Positions 1 through 7,845 of a DNA stretch of 10,183 bases are shown piece after piece (within the stretch, counting starts at the first letter, position 1; each line of letters starts with the position of its first letter). The DNA is from an uncultured bacterium. Lineage in GTDB: Bacteria; Actinomycetota; Coriobacteriia; Coriobacteriales; Eggerthellaceae. The stretch is from assembly GCA_905214325.1 (NCBI GenBank), contig CAJMLT010000046.1, positions 1 through 10,183 on the forward strand. The letters run 5' to 3'. The notes beneath the pieces were generated by a model. The model searched no databases, was not told the origin of the DNA, and was given only the letters and a program-made list of their open reading frames with translations. The position numbers were made by a program, and so were the translations under genes.

Positions 1-123
1 CCCCCCGAAAACACCGGTAAAGAACACAACTGGAGGGTCAGCCGTTGTGCTTCTTCTCAGAATCCACGATAGGCTAACTGTCGCGGCTCCCCTTTGCACC
101 CTACAGGGGGGGGGCGAATGAAA
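1..123. other. 3' flank of mfd, no gene seen
   Basis: This is the stretch beyond the mfd stop codon up to the window edge. I see no convincing reading frame and no tRNA-like T-arm. It contains a C6 run at 1-6, an inverted repeat at 25-49 (listed separately), and a run of nine G at 106-114, nine bases beyond the mfd stop. Whether the next minus-strand gene starts just outside the window cannot be seen. Confidence 0.5.
18..49 (-). terminator. weak terminator candidate downstream of mfd
   Basis: On the minus strand CACAAC (44-49) pairs with GTTGTG (25-30), with two further inner G-C pairs and an 8-base loop. The stem is followed by TTCTTT (19-24). It lies about 75 bases past the mfd stop, in the right orientation to end the mfd transcript. 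The stem is short and the T-tract is interrupted, so this is only a candidate. The plus-strand reading is also followed by a pyrimidine-rich stretch, so it might act in both directions. Confidence 0.35.
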
Positions 124-3100
124 TCACTCTTCCAAACTTCTCAGATAACAATACACACTCGAAAGCATGCTTTCATCGCCTTCATCGGTGAACATTCGCA
201 AGGGAACCGTCATCTTCTTCCTGTCGGCAAGATAGCGACCCGCGCGCCGGCGCAGTTGCGAAGCCTGCTCCTTGCTCAGCGTGATGGGCTCGACAGTCAA
301 CTTACCGGCGGCGATGGAAATACTCTTGATTCCCTTGGCGTTCGCATAGGCTTTGAGACGTGCCTTTTCGAACTGGTTGATGGTGGCCTGAGGCATCTCG
401 GGATGACCCTTCAACAACTCCTGATATATCTCCTCAACCGCTTCGAGACTTTCAGCTCCGGCGATTTTACGGTAGTACAGCACCCTCTCATCGGCATCGG
501 GAAGGTATTCTTCGGGAATATAAGTATGGTCGGGCACATTGACGACGATATCGGAAAGAGCCGGTGGGAGGAAGTTCTTCTCCAGCGAGGCACCTTCCCG
601 CGTGAGGTTGACCGCCTGAGCCAGCATCTGCGCGAACAGATCGAATCCGACCGCCGACATATTACCGCTCTGTTCCACCCCCAACAAACTACCCGCACCG
701 CGTATTTCGAGATCACGCATGGCGATGCGCATTCCGCTTCCCAAATCACGATGCTCCCCGATGGCCGTCAAACGCGCCATGGCTTCTTCCGTCAAAGCGA
801 TATGATCGGGAAAGAGGAAGTAGGCGTAGGCCTGCGTGGCGGAACGTCCGACGCGACCCTTGAGCTGATACATCTGCGCCAGACCCAGACGCTGCGAATC
901 CTCTATGATCAAGGTATTGGTATGGGGATTGTCTATACCGCTTTCGATGATGGTCGTGGCAACGAGAACATCCAGCTCACCGGCGACGAAATCCTCCATG
1001 ACACGCTCAAGCTGCTCCTTGGTCATTTTGCCATGAGCGATACCCACGCGCGCCTCACCCGCCGCTGCCTTCACCCGCTTGACCGCTTCTTCGATGGAGC
1101 GCACGCGATTACTTACGTAGTACACCTGGCCACCACGGGCGAGTTCCCGCCTGATGGCATCACTCACCACGTCGGGATCCCATTCGCCCACGTGGACATC
1201 GACGGGGCGACGATCATCGGGCGGCGTGAGGATAAGGCTCATATCACGGACACCCGAAAGTCCCATCTGCATGGTACGGGGAATAGGGGTTGCTGAAAGG
1301 GTGAGGACATCGATCGACTCCCTCATGTTCTTCAGCTGTTCTTTGTGAGCGACCCCGAAGCGTTGCTCCTCGTCGATGATGACCAAACCCAAATCCTTCG
1401 GGTTGACATCGCGGGAAAGAAGACGATGGGTGCCGATGAGCACGCCCACATCCCCTTCGGCGAAGCCCGCCAGCGCACGGGTCTGCTGCGCCGGGGTTTT
1501 GAAGCGGGAAAGGACTTCGACCTGCACACCGAAGGGAGCGAAACGTTCGGAAAAAGTAGTGTAGTGCTGCTGGGCGAGAATGGTGGTGGGGCACAAAACC
1601 ATGACCTGTTTATCATCCTGAGTCGCTTTGAAGGCAGCCCTGAGTGCCACTTCGGTCTTCCCGAAACCGACGTCGCCACAGACGAGACGATCCATGGGGC
1701 GGGAAGCCTGCATATCGGCCTTGATATCGGCGATGGCGCTCAGCTGGTCGGGGGTTTCCTGATAAGGGAAGGCTTCTTCCATCTCCGTCTGCCAAGGGGT
1801 ATCGGGGCGATAGCGGTACCCCTTCGTGGCGGCACGACGGGTATAGACATCAACCAGATCGAAAGCCAGTTTCTTAGTGGCCTTCCGCGCTTTGGTGAGC
1901 GCACGGGACCAATCGGAGGTGTTAAGACGCGTAAGGCGTGGACTTGCCCCCTCGGGACCGACATAACGGGTGACGCGATCGAGCTGCTCGACGGGCACGT
2001 AGAGCTTGTCACCCTCCGCATATTCCAAAAGAAGGTAATCGCGCTCTACTCCACCGACATCCCGACGGGCGATTTCCTTGAAAAACGCAACGCCATGAGC
2101 CGCATGGACAACGTAGTCACCCGGCTTATAGGGAAACGTGACCTCGGTCACGTCGACGCGCCTGGTCTTACGGACGGCCATCGAGCCTTGCGTGTCGGCC
2201 AAGGACACCAAAGCAAGCTTGGCTGCGGGAAAAACCATACCGAGAGGTATATCCACATCCACAATGGTCACGACTCCACGTTTGAGTTTGCGCTCATCCC
2301 CATCGACGACATCGAGCACTTCGTTGATGGGAATACCCAAATCGACAAGCGCGAGCTTCACTTCGTTGCGGGCACGGAAATTGGGCACCGAAAACACGAC
2401 GGTGAAGCCCGTCTGAGCCAACGAACGCAAGCGACCGAACAGCTTTTCGGGATCACCGGCGACATCGGCACGCTTGACCACCAATTCGGCGTCGAGATCA
2501 ACACCCACACGCATGATCGAAACATAGGTAGCGCGCGCGTTGTTGCCGAAATCAAGTTCGTGGGGCTCCACGTAGAGGTCACCGACGGGGATGGACGTTC
2601 CTTCCGATTTCTTCCGAAGTTCGTCGTTGCGATGAAGGGCGTCGTCGACCAGCGAACGTGGTTCCACAAGCACCGTCAGCGCATCGGGTTTCACGTAATC
2701 CCCCACCGTTTCGGTCTTGTCGTAGAGATAAGGTAAAAGGGCATCGGGAGTGGGAGCGGAATCATCTTCCAAAACGGAAAGCAACTCACGCAAGGCGGGG
2801 TTGGTTTGGGCGCGACGATCAAGTTTGTCTTTGGCCCGCTTGATTCCCCGTGCGGTTACCGTCAATTCCCTCACGGGATAGATATCGATTTCGTCGAGGG
2901 AGGAGTTACTCTGACCCGTCGAAGGCAGGAATCGACGAATTTCCTCGAGTTCATCACCGAAAAAATCCAGACGAACGGGAAAATCGAGGTTGCCGGGAAA
3001 TACGTCGATCGTTCCCCCGTGCACGCAAAACGTCCCCGGCCCCTCGAGTACCGGGGTATTGACGTAACCCCTTGCAACCAGCCGAGGTGCCACATCCTCA

Positions 3101-3576
3101 TACGACGACATCTCCCCCACACCGTCGCTCAGGTCTTCACCGACTTCGAAGCGTAGCGGTTTGGCAATGGAAACACCCGCGGGAACGAGTCTTCTCAAAA
3201 GAGCACGGGACGAAGCGACCACGATCGCCTCTCTGCCCGTCTGAAGAGCCCAGAGCGCCTCCATGCGCGAGGCGATCTGTGAAGGGTCCGCCGTGTCGAG
3301 CAGGGAAAAAGAATCGTCGCTTCTTTCCCTGAAGCGCAAAACCCGCTCCTCTCCTACGAACGCCGCAAGGTTACGGGCGAAGGTTTCTGCCCCTTCTTCG
3401 CCGGCGGTCACCACGAGTGTGGTCTGTGGATTTCGGACGAAACGAGCCGCGACGAGAAAGGGACGCGCCGAAGAGGCCACTCCCATGGTGGCATCCTGCG
3501 CATGGTCGAGTTTTCCCCAGAAACCCTCCAGAGCTTGAGACTTTTCCAATGTCAGGGCGAGCTGATCGATCAGCAT
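124..3576 (-). CDS. mfd: transcription-repair coupling factor Mfd
   Basis: Mfd is an ATP-dependent DNA translocase that displaces RNA polymerase stalled at DNA lesions and recruits UvrA for nucleotide excision repair. The 1150-residue product has the normal family length. The N-terminal third is the UvrB-homology part. Residues about 481-560 form the CarD-like RNA-polymerase-interacting domain, beginning FPYKPGDYVVHAAHGV. The RecG-like motor follows, with Walker A GDVGFGKT near 634-641, the DEEQ box near 735-738, motif III SATPIPRT near 761, and motif VI QLKGRVGRS near 904-912. The C-terminal TRCF domain is also present. The start at 3576 is chosen because AAAGGGGGGCG lies just upstream; the frame stays open 22 codons further, to 3642, but without a better ribosome site. 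The gene is divergent from nth, so two repair genes share one control region. Confidence 0.97.
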   Translation of the reverse strand: MLIDQLALTLEKSQALEGFWGKLDHAQDATMGVASSARPFLVAARFVRNPQTTLVVTAGEEGAETFARNLAAFVGEERVLRFRERSDDSFSLLDTADPSQIASRMEALWALQTGREAIVVASSRALLRRLVPAGVSIAKPLRFEVGEDLSDGVGEMSSYEDVAPRLVARGYVNTPVLEGPGTFCVHGGTIDVFPGNLDFPVRLDFFGDELEEIRRFLPSTGQSNSSLDEIDIYPVRELTVTARGIKRAKDKLDRRAQTNPALRELLSVLEDDSAPTPDALLPYLYDKTETVGDYVKPDALTVLVEPRSLVDDALHRNDELRKKSEGTSIPVGDLYVEPHELDFGNNARATYVSIMRVGVDLDAELVVKRADVAGDPEKLFGRLRSLAQTGFTVVFSVPNFRARNEVKLALVDLGIPINEVLDVVDGDERKLKRGVVTIVDVDIPLGMVFPAAKLALVSLADTQGSMAVRKTRRVDVTEVTFPYKPGDYVVHAAHGVAFFKEIARRDVGGVERDYLLLEYAEGDKLYVPVEQLDRVTRYVGPEGASPRLTRLNTSDWSRALTKARKATKKLAFDLVDVYTRRAATKGYRYRPDTPWQTEMEEAFPYQETPDQLSAIADIKADMQASRPMDRLVCGDVGFGKTEVALRAAFKATQDDKQVMVLCPTTILAQQHYTTFSERFAPFGVQVEVLSRFKTPAQQTRALAGFAEGDVGVLIGTHRLLSRDVNPKDLGLVIIDEEQRFGVAHKEQLKNMRESIDVLTLSATPIPRTMQMGLSGVRDMSLILTPPDDRRPVDVHVGEWDPDVVSDAIRRELARGGQVYYVSNRVRSIEEAVKRVKAAAGEARVGIAHGKMTKEQLERVMEDFVAGELDVLVATTIIESGIDNPHTNTLIIEDSQRLGLAQMYQLKGRVGRSATQAYAYFLFPDHIALTEEAMARLTAIGEHRDLGSGMRIAMRDLEIRGAGSLLGVEQSGNMSAVGFDLFAQMLAQAVNLTREGASLEKNFLPPALSDIVVNVPDHTYIPEEYLPDADERVLYYRKIAGAESLEAVEEIYQELLKGHPEMPQATINQFEKARLKAYANAKGIKSISIAAGKLTVEPITLSKEQASQLRRRAGRYLADRKKMTVPLRMFTDEGDESMLSSVYCYLRSLEE

Positions 3577-3632
3577 GAACGCCCCCCTTTCACGACGAAG
3601 CCATCTTCCGAAACGGACGGATACAGCACGAA

Positions 3633-3652
3633 AAAGCCGCAATTGCGGCTTT
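3633..3652. promoter_or_regulatory. perfect 20-bp palindrome between mfd and nth
   Basis: AAAGCCGC and GCGGCTTT flank AATT, giving an exact 20-bp dyad. As RNA it would be an 8-bp hairpin with a 4-base loop. Read toward mfd it is followed by further T residues (five T in a row counting the stem end) and then C, so it resembles an intrinsic terminator. Outer GCAC/GTGC arms (3626-3629, 3653-3656) extend it imperfectly. It lies 57 bases before the mfd start and 52 before the nth start, inside a divergent promoter region. There it could be an attenuator in the mfd leader, a block against stray transcription, or an operator. Confidence 0.6.
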
Positions 3653-3703
3653 GTGCAGGTTAGGTTAGTCTACAGCATAAGCGAAGAACGGAAGAAACGA
3701 ATC

Positions 3704-4384
3704 ATGCCCCGAGAGAAAAAAGCAGACAAACTGACCCGCGCGCTGGCAATCGCCGAACGGATGAACGACCACTATCCGCAGGCGGAATGCGCCCTACACT
3801 ATACAACACCTTTCACCTTGACCATCGCCGTCCTTCTTTCGGCTCAGACCACCGATGCCGGGGTCAATAAGGTCACCCCTCTCCTTTTCGAGCGGTACGG
3901 AACTCCGGAGAAGATGGCACATGCCGATCCGCAGGATATCGAAACCATCATCCATTCCATCGGGTTCTACCGCGCCAAAGCGAAAAACTGCGTCGCCAGC
4001 GCACAGATGATCCTGAGCGATTTCGGGGGTGAGGTACCACGCACCATGGAGGACCTGCAGAAGCTTCCCGGAGTCGGGCGCAAAACGGCCAACGTCGTTC
4101 TCAACGAAGCATTCGGTATCGTCGAAGGCATAGCGGTCGATACCCATGTTTTCCGTATCGCCCACATTCTGAAGTTTTCGACAGCCGATACCCCAGCCAA
4201 AACCGAGCAGGACCTTCTGAGGCTCTACCCCCGGGAATGGTGGGGACCCATCAATCATCAATGGGTGTTGTTCGGTAGGGAATTCTGCATCGCACGTCGT
4301 CCGCGCTGTGAAGAGTGTTTCATTTCCGATTTATGCCCCACCTACACGGCGCAAGCGAAAAGAAAAGGAACAGGCGACCGATAA
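3704..4384 (+). CDS. nth: endonuclease III (DNA glycosylase/AP lyase)
   Basis: This bifunctional base-excision repair enzyme removes oxidised pyrimidines and cuts the DNA backbone at the resulting abasic site. The 226-residue product has the family's usual size. The helix-hairpin-helix LPGVGRKTANVV carries the catalytic lysine K127, and VDTHV carries the catalytic aspartate D146. LLSAQTTD near residues 45-51 is the conserved glycosylase segment. The [4Fe-4S] cluster loop is intact with spacing C195-x6-C202-x2-C205-x5-C211. The start at 3704 (MPREKK) matches family length and has GGAAG nine bases upstream; an open extension back to 3575 runs through the mfd leader and is unlikely to be translated. 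The stop lies 3 bp from the stop of the convergent protease gene, with no terminator between. Confidence 0.96.
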   Translation: MPREKKADKLTRALAIAERMNDHYPQAECALHYTTPFTLTIAVLLSAQTTDAGVNKVTPLLFERYGTPEKMAHADPQDIETIIHSIGFYRAKAKNCVASAQMILSDFGGEVPRTMEDLQKLPGVGRKTANVVLNEAFGIVEGIAVDTHVFRIAHILKFSTADTPAKTEQDLLRLYPREWWGPINHQWVLFGREFCIARRPRCEECFISDLCPTYTAQAKRKGTGDR

Positions 4385-4387
4385 AGA

Positions 4388-4900
4388 TCACTTTGCGGAA
4401 TCGACGCGCTTCTCAAGCTCGAAACCCCGCCGCGAAAGTTCGGCTACCACCGATTCGACCAGCAAGGGAAGATTGCGATCGACGGCGGGTGTGAGCCCCA
4501 CGACGAAATCGGCGGGACTCATGTTGTCGACCTGCATGCCGTAACACATACCCTCACAGGTATAGCCCAACAATTCCGCCGCATCGAACAGATCGGCAAG
4601 CTTCAAATCGTGCAAAGAAGATACCGGTGAGGCGTTGCGGGCGATATCGTGGGGTTCGTAACGAAAGACCGTACCCGCATCGGCATCGGTTCCGTCGACC
4701 GCATCGACGGTGATCATGACATCGTAGTCGCGCACCTTCGCAACCATGTCCATGCTCATGCATCCCACATCGAAGAAGTCGACGCCTTCGGGAATGATAT
4801 AGGTATCGATGATTTCATCGTAGACGGCAGGGCCGACGCCGTCATCGAGCATCAGTCTGTTACCGACGCAGAAGACCGCGATCTTCGTATCGGGGACCAT
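4388..4900 (-). CDS. hyaD: [NiFe] hydrogenase maturation protease (HyaD/HybD family)
   Basis: This endopeptidase removes the C-terminal tail of the hydrogenase large subunit after nickel insertion, acting in the cytoplasm before export. The 170-residue product shows the family signature GNRLMLDDGVG near residues 13-23. The three nickel-sensing ligands of the family are all recognisable: D20, D66 (in TVDAVDG) and H97 (in SSLHDLK). The start at 4900 is chosen because the glycosidase-like beta strand IAVFCVGN begins right after it; an upstream open stretch to 4993 only overlaps the preceding gene. Only 2 bp separate it from the stop of the membrane-protein gene, and its ribosome site is weak (GGTGG), so translational coupling is likely. 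The substrate is presumably the large subunit at 6179-7843. The symbol is by analogy with E. coli. Confidence 0.9.
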   Translation of the reverse strand: MVPDTKIAVFCVGNRLMLDDGVGPAVYDEIIDTYIIPEGVDFFDVGCMSMDMVAKVRDYDVMITVDAVDGTDADAGTVFRYEPHDIARNASPVSSLHDLKLADLFDAAELLGYTCEGMCYGMQVDNMSPADFVVGLTPAVDRNLPLLVESVVAELSRRGFELEKRVDSAK

Positions 4901-4902
4901 TG

Positions 4903-5331
4903 TCAACCACCGATGGTCGGGCGGATGACAAGATTGTAGTAGGTAGCCGCAGCCAGCATGATGACGGCAAGTGCAATACTCGCCCAAGCCCAAATGCGTT
5001 GACGTTTCACATAGGCTTCTTTGCTCATGCCACGCGAGAGGGCGCGTTCACATGCCCACCCTTGAGATATACGGGCGAACATGACGGTAACGAAAGCGAG
5101 AACGACACCGACGACGATAGCGCCGATGATGGGAAGAGGAGCGGGATTGCTGTAGGCCGCATAGAAAAGATTGTCCGCGAACAACCACATGGGGTAATAG
5201 AGAATGGTGATCCAGATGCCGTGAGCAGGACCCCAGATGGGGGGCATGAAGAGGGCACCTATATTGATAGGGGGAAGCCCTTCGAGAATGGCATCTTTGT
5301 GAGCCCGTTCTTTTTTCTCTTGCTTATCCAT
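4903..5331 (-). CDS. small three-helix membrane protein, unknown function
   Basis: I do not recognise the family of this 142-residue protein. It starts with a charged segment (MDKQEKKERAHK), followed by a Pro/Trp/Gly-rich stretch PPINIGALFMPPIWGPAHG at about 20-38. Three probable membrane helices lie near residues 38-53, 66-86 and 112-134. The loop between helices 2 and 3 (about 87-112) is rich in Arg and Lys. By the positive-inside rule this puts the N-terminus and that loop in the cytoplasm and the C-terminus outside. The gene runs 2 bp ahead of the hydrogenase maturation protease and behind the hydrogenase structural genes, so a role in hydrogenase assembly, membrane anchoring or electron transfer is an inference from position only. 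There are no His pairs or Cys motifs typical of a heme or Fe-S protein. No Shine-Dalgarno precedes the start; see the leaderless promoter. Confidence 0.85.
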   Translation of the reverse strand: MDKQEKKERAHKDAILEGLPPINIGALFMPPIWGPAHGIWITILYYPMWLFADNLFYAAYSNPAPLPIIGAIVVGVVLAFVTVMFARISQGWACERALSRGMSKEAYVKRQRIWAWASIALAVIMLAAATYYNLVIRPTIGG

Positions 5332-5343
5332 AGAGTCATTATA
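5332..5343 (-). promoter_or_regulatory. TATAAT -10 box placed for a leaderless mRNA
   Basis: A perfect TATAAT (5338-5343, minus strand) is followed by the six bases GACTCT and then the ATG of the membrane-protein gene. The usual -10 to +1 distance puts the transcription start on the A of that ATG. There is no purine-rich ribosome site before the ATG, as expected for leaderless translation. No good -35 hexamer is visible at 16-18 bp spacing, which is the main weakness. Confidence 0.55.
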
Positions 5344-5412
5344 AAAAAGGGATCATTCGCATTCTCCGGCGATACCGCGAATGGAATATCGGGTCGGCTA
5401 ATGCCCCTCCCC

Positions 5413-5449
5413 CGAAAAGAAGCAGGCCCGAGGAAATCCCCGGGCCTGC
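5413..5449 (-). terminator. strong intrinsic terminator after the cytochrome b gene
   Basis: GCAGGCCCG (5422-5430) and CGGGCCTGC (5441-5449) are exact inverted repeats. On the minus-strand RNA the stem extends to 12 pairs including one G-U, with an AUUU loop, followed by UUCUUUUC. It begins about 40 bases past the cytochrome b stop and would end the hydrogenase structural transcript. The remaining 5344-5412 holds no gene. Confidence 0.85.
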
Positions 5450-5490
5450 AGAATCGTCGATGCGAAACTCTCGGTCAAACCGACACGAGC

Positions 5491-6177
5491 TTAGTCGACG
5501 CTATGATCCTCACCAACGATGACGTGGCGCTGAGGATCGTAAACCTTGCCACCGTGCTCCTTCTGGAGAAGCATGAGTTTGGCAGGTTCGGTTCCTTCGA
5601 TGAAGACCAGATACACATGGATGAAGGTGAAGCAGATGAATACGAACATCATGAAGTAATGGATGATGCGCATAGACATAGCGCCACCGACAAGCGAGGT
5701 TCCGGCCGCGAAGAAGGTCCACTCGGAAGTGGGAATCCACAGGCACAAACCGGTGTAGGCCATGATAAGGATCAGCACGGCAACGGCGAGATAGGAGAGC
5801 TTCTGAGGCACGCCCAACTTAGCCGAAAGAGGATGATCCTTCTTGATGAAGAGATAGTACTTCACCCAAGGCACCAACTGATGTTTGTTGTCAGCCTGAG
5901 GCAACCACGTCTTGTAATCGCGAACCATGTTGCGCGTACCACCGGTGGGGGCGGACGTCAGCAGGAACGCCAAGACGATACGGACGATACAGTTGACGAA
6001 CAGAAGAAGACCGCAGAAAACATGTACGCCACGAGCAACACCCGTGAGAGCTGCCCAGAAGGGGAAGTGGATCAGGAATCCCGAAAAGATCAGGAGAACC
6101 ATGCAGACAAGGTTGATCCAATGCGTGATAGAAAACGGCAATGGATGAGCCTGACGATAATGAGCTAAATGCGCCAT
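5491..6177 (-). CDS. hyaC: [NiFe] hydrogenase b-type cytochrome subunit (HyaC-like)
   Basis: This integral membrane diheme cytochrome b anchors the hydrogenase dimer and passes its electrons to (or from) the menaquinone pool. The 228-residue product has four hydrophobic helices, near residues 18-38, 50-74, 127-148 and 170-193. Candidate heme-ligand histidines are H19, H52, H173 and H187; the 14-residue spacing of the last two within helix 4 (RIIHYFMM to FIHVYLV) is typical of the HydC/FdnI-type cytochrome family. The start follows the large-subunit stop by a single base (TAA-G-ATG). GGGGGTG within the end of the large-subunit gene serves as ribosome site, so translation is probably coupled. 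A strong terminator follows the stop. The symbol is by analogy with E. coli; formate dehydrogenase gamma subunits are related, but the neighbours settle the assignment. Confidence 0.92.
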   Translation of the reverse strand: MAHLAHYRQAHPLPFSITHWINLVCMVLLIFSGFLIHFPFWAALTGVARGVHVFCGLLLFVNCIVRIVLAFLLTSAPTGGTRNMVRDYKTWLPQADNKHQLVPWVKYYLFIKKDHPLSAKLGVPQKLSYLAVAVLILIMAYTGLCLWIPTSEWTFFAAGTSLVGGAMSMRIIHYFMMFVFICFTFIHVYLVFIEGTEPAKLMLLQKEHGGKVYDPQRHVIVGEDHSVD

Positions 6178-6178
6178 C

Positions 6179-7843
6179 TTACTTCACCCCCCAAGGGCTG
6201 GTAACGGTTTCGAAATGCTTGCCCGTCGCAGGTTCGTTCACGTGAACCGCACAAGCGGTGCAAGGATCGAAGCTGTGAACCGTACGCAAAGCGTTGATCG
6301 GCATCTCGACGTTGTTGACGGGAGTACCGATAAGAGCCTGCTCCATGGGACCGTGAACACCCTCGGCGTTGCGGGGAGCGATGTTCCAAGTCGTGGGGAT
6401 GATGATCTGGTAACCGGAGATCTTACCGTTGTTGACGTGCTCGGTGTGATAGAGAGCACCACGGGGAGCTTCCCAGAAGCCCGTACCGTCACCGGAGAGC
6501 TTGGAAGGAGCACGGAAGTACTCGCTGTCGCCACCCTTGACGGCTTCGATCAATTCGGCAACCCATTCCTTCATCAGCGTTGCAACGTAGAGGCTTTCAA
6601 CCTGACGAGCAGCAACACGACCGAGCGTGGACTGCAGGTCGGACAGAGTCAAGCCGAGATCGCTGCAAAGACCATCGAGATTGGTCTTGATGAACTTGTT
6701 ACCACGGAGATACGCGGCGAGAACACGGGAGAACGGACCGGCTTCCATGCACTGACCATCGTAGCTGGGGCCCTTGGACCAGGTGTAGCGATCGGAAACG
6801 ATCTGCTTTTCCGGATCCGAATAGTATTCGGTGAATTTGGGATCGGTGACACCCTCACGCGGGTTGAGGTTGGAGTCACCGACATACCAGGAGTGACCGA
6901 CGTATTCCTTGATGAGATCTTCGTTGACTTCGGAAAGCTGAAGCTTCTCGTTGATGACACCGGAAGGAAGATAACGTTCGCTCATCTCGAAGGAAGGCGA
7001 CTCGAAAACACCCCATGAGACATAGCGTCCACAGCCCTTACCAAACTTGAGCGCTGCCGTATAAGCGGGAGCGATCGCCTTGGTGTCGGGGATCATGGTT
7101 GCCTTGACCCAATCGTAGATCTCGTTGACCAACGACCACAGATCGTCGAGTTTTTCCTCGGTGGGAACGAAAGCGGTACCACCGGGAACGAGCGTCATGA
7201 CGTGGGGCATCTTACCACCGAGAAGAGCACATACCTCGGAAGCCTTGGCCTGCATGCTGAGCGCCTCGATGTAGTGAGCGGTGCAGATGAGGTCGAGTTC
7301 GGGGCTGAGTGCATATTCCTCGGGAACGGCTCCGTCGAGGAACCAGGCGCCGGAGAAGATGGACATCTGGCCGTTGGCGGCGAAAGATGCCAGTTTTTCC
7401 TTGAGAGCCTTGAGATCGGACTGGCAGGACGTACCCGCAGCCTCGACGAGATCGTAGGCATTGCCCACATTCGCCTTGAGCGCATTGAGCGGATTGACGT
7501 AGTCGAGCGCAGCCAAGGTGTAGAACCAGAGAATGTGGCTGTGCAGGAACTGTCCACCTTCGATGAGGTTACGGATGATACGGGCGTTGTTGGGGATCGT
7601 GATGCCGTAGGCCTTCTCAGCAGCGATAGACGATGCATGAGCATGGGAGACGGGGCAAACGCCGCAGATACGCTGCACGATGTGAGCGGCATCCTCGGGA
7701 GTGCGATCTTGAACAACCAGTTCCATACCACGGAAACAACCACCGGAAACCCAAGCATCGGTAACGACGCCGTTGTTCACTTCCATCTCAACGCGGAGGT
7801 GACCTTCGATACGGGTTATGGGATCGATAATAGAACGAGCCAT
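6179..7843 (-). CDS. hyaB: [NiFe] hydrogenase large (catalytic) subunit
   Basis: This subunit holds the NiFe(CN)2CO active site that interconverts H2 with protons and electrons. The product is 554 residues. The N-terminus has RIEGH (residues 11-15) with the conserved Glu used in proton transfer, and the L1 motif RICGVCPVSH with nickel-binding C60 and C63. The C-terminus has the L2 motif DPCTACAVH with C528 and C531. The family protease cleaves after H534, removing 20 residues (VNEP to WGVK); the matching protease is encoded at 4388-4900. Both L2 cysteine codons are TGC/TGT, so it is not a selenocysteine enzyme. The subunit lacks its own signal peptide and is expected to be exported with the small subunit. 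It starts 2 bp after the small-subunit stop with GGGAGG upstream. It belongs to group 1; a Coriobacteriia-type subgroup is plausible but inferred. Confidence 0.97.
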   Translation of the reverse strand: MARSIIDPITRIEGHLRVEMEVNNGVVTDAWVSGGCFRGMELVVQDRTPEDAAHIVQRICGVCPVSHAHASSIAAEKAYGITIPNNARIIRNLIEGGQFLHSHILWFYTLAALDYVNPLNALKANVGNAYDLVEAAGTSCQSDLKALKEKLASFAANGQMSIFSGAWFLDGAVPEEYALSPELDLICTAHYIEALSMQAKASEVCALLGGKMPHVMTLVPGGTAFVPTEEKLDDLWSLVNEIYDWVKATMIPDTKAIAPAYTAALKFGKGCGRYVSWGVFESPSFEMSERYLPSGVINEKLQLSEVNEDLIKEYVGHSWYVGDSNLNPREGVTDPKFTEYYSDPEKQIVSDRYTWSKGPSYDGQCMEAGPFSRVLAAYLRGNKFIKTNLDGLCSDLGLTLSDLQSTLGRVAARQVESLYVATLMKEWVAELIEAVKGGDSEYFRAPSKLSGDGTGFWEAPRGALYHTEHVNNGKISGYQIIIPTTWNIAPRNAEGVHGPMEQALIGTPVNNVEMPINALRTVHSFDPCTACAVHVNEPATGKHFETVTSPWGVK

Positions 7844-7845
7844 GA

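Noticed and set aside
94..2736. Long plus-strand open frames opposite mfd (94-1296 and 1345-2736)
   Set aside because: They lie antisense to a gene with clear Mfd motifs throughout, show no recognisable domains, and are explained by the codon bias of the opposite strand.
3575..3703. Upstream-extended starts for nth (3575) and mfd (3642)
   Set aside because: Both extensions run across the shared intergenic region and palindrome, add sequence absent from the families, and lack better ribosome sites than the internal starts.
6239..6270. Selenocysteine in the hydrogenase large subunit, suggested by the [NiFeSe]-like medial cluster
   Set aside because: The L2 motif codons are TGC and TGT; there is no in-frame TGA.
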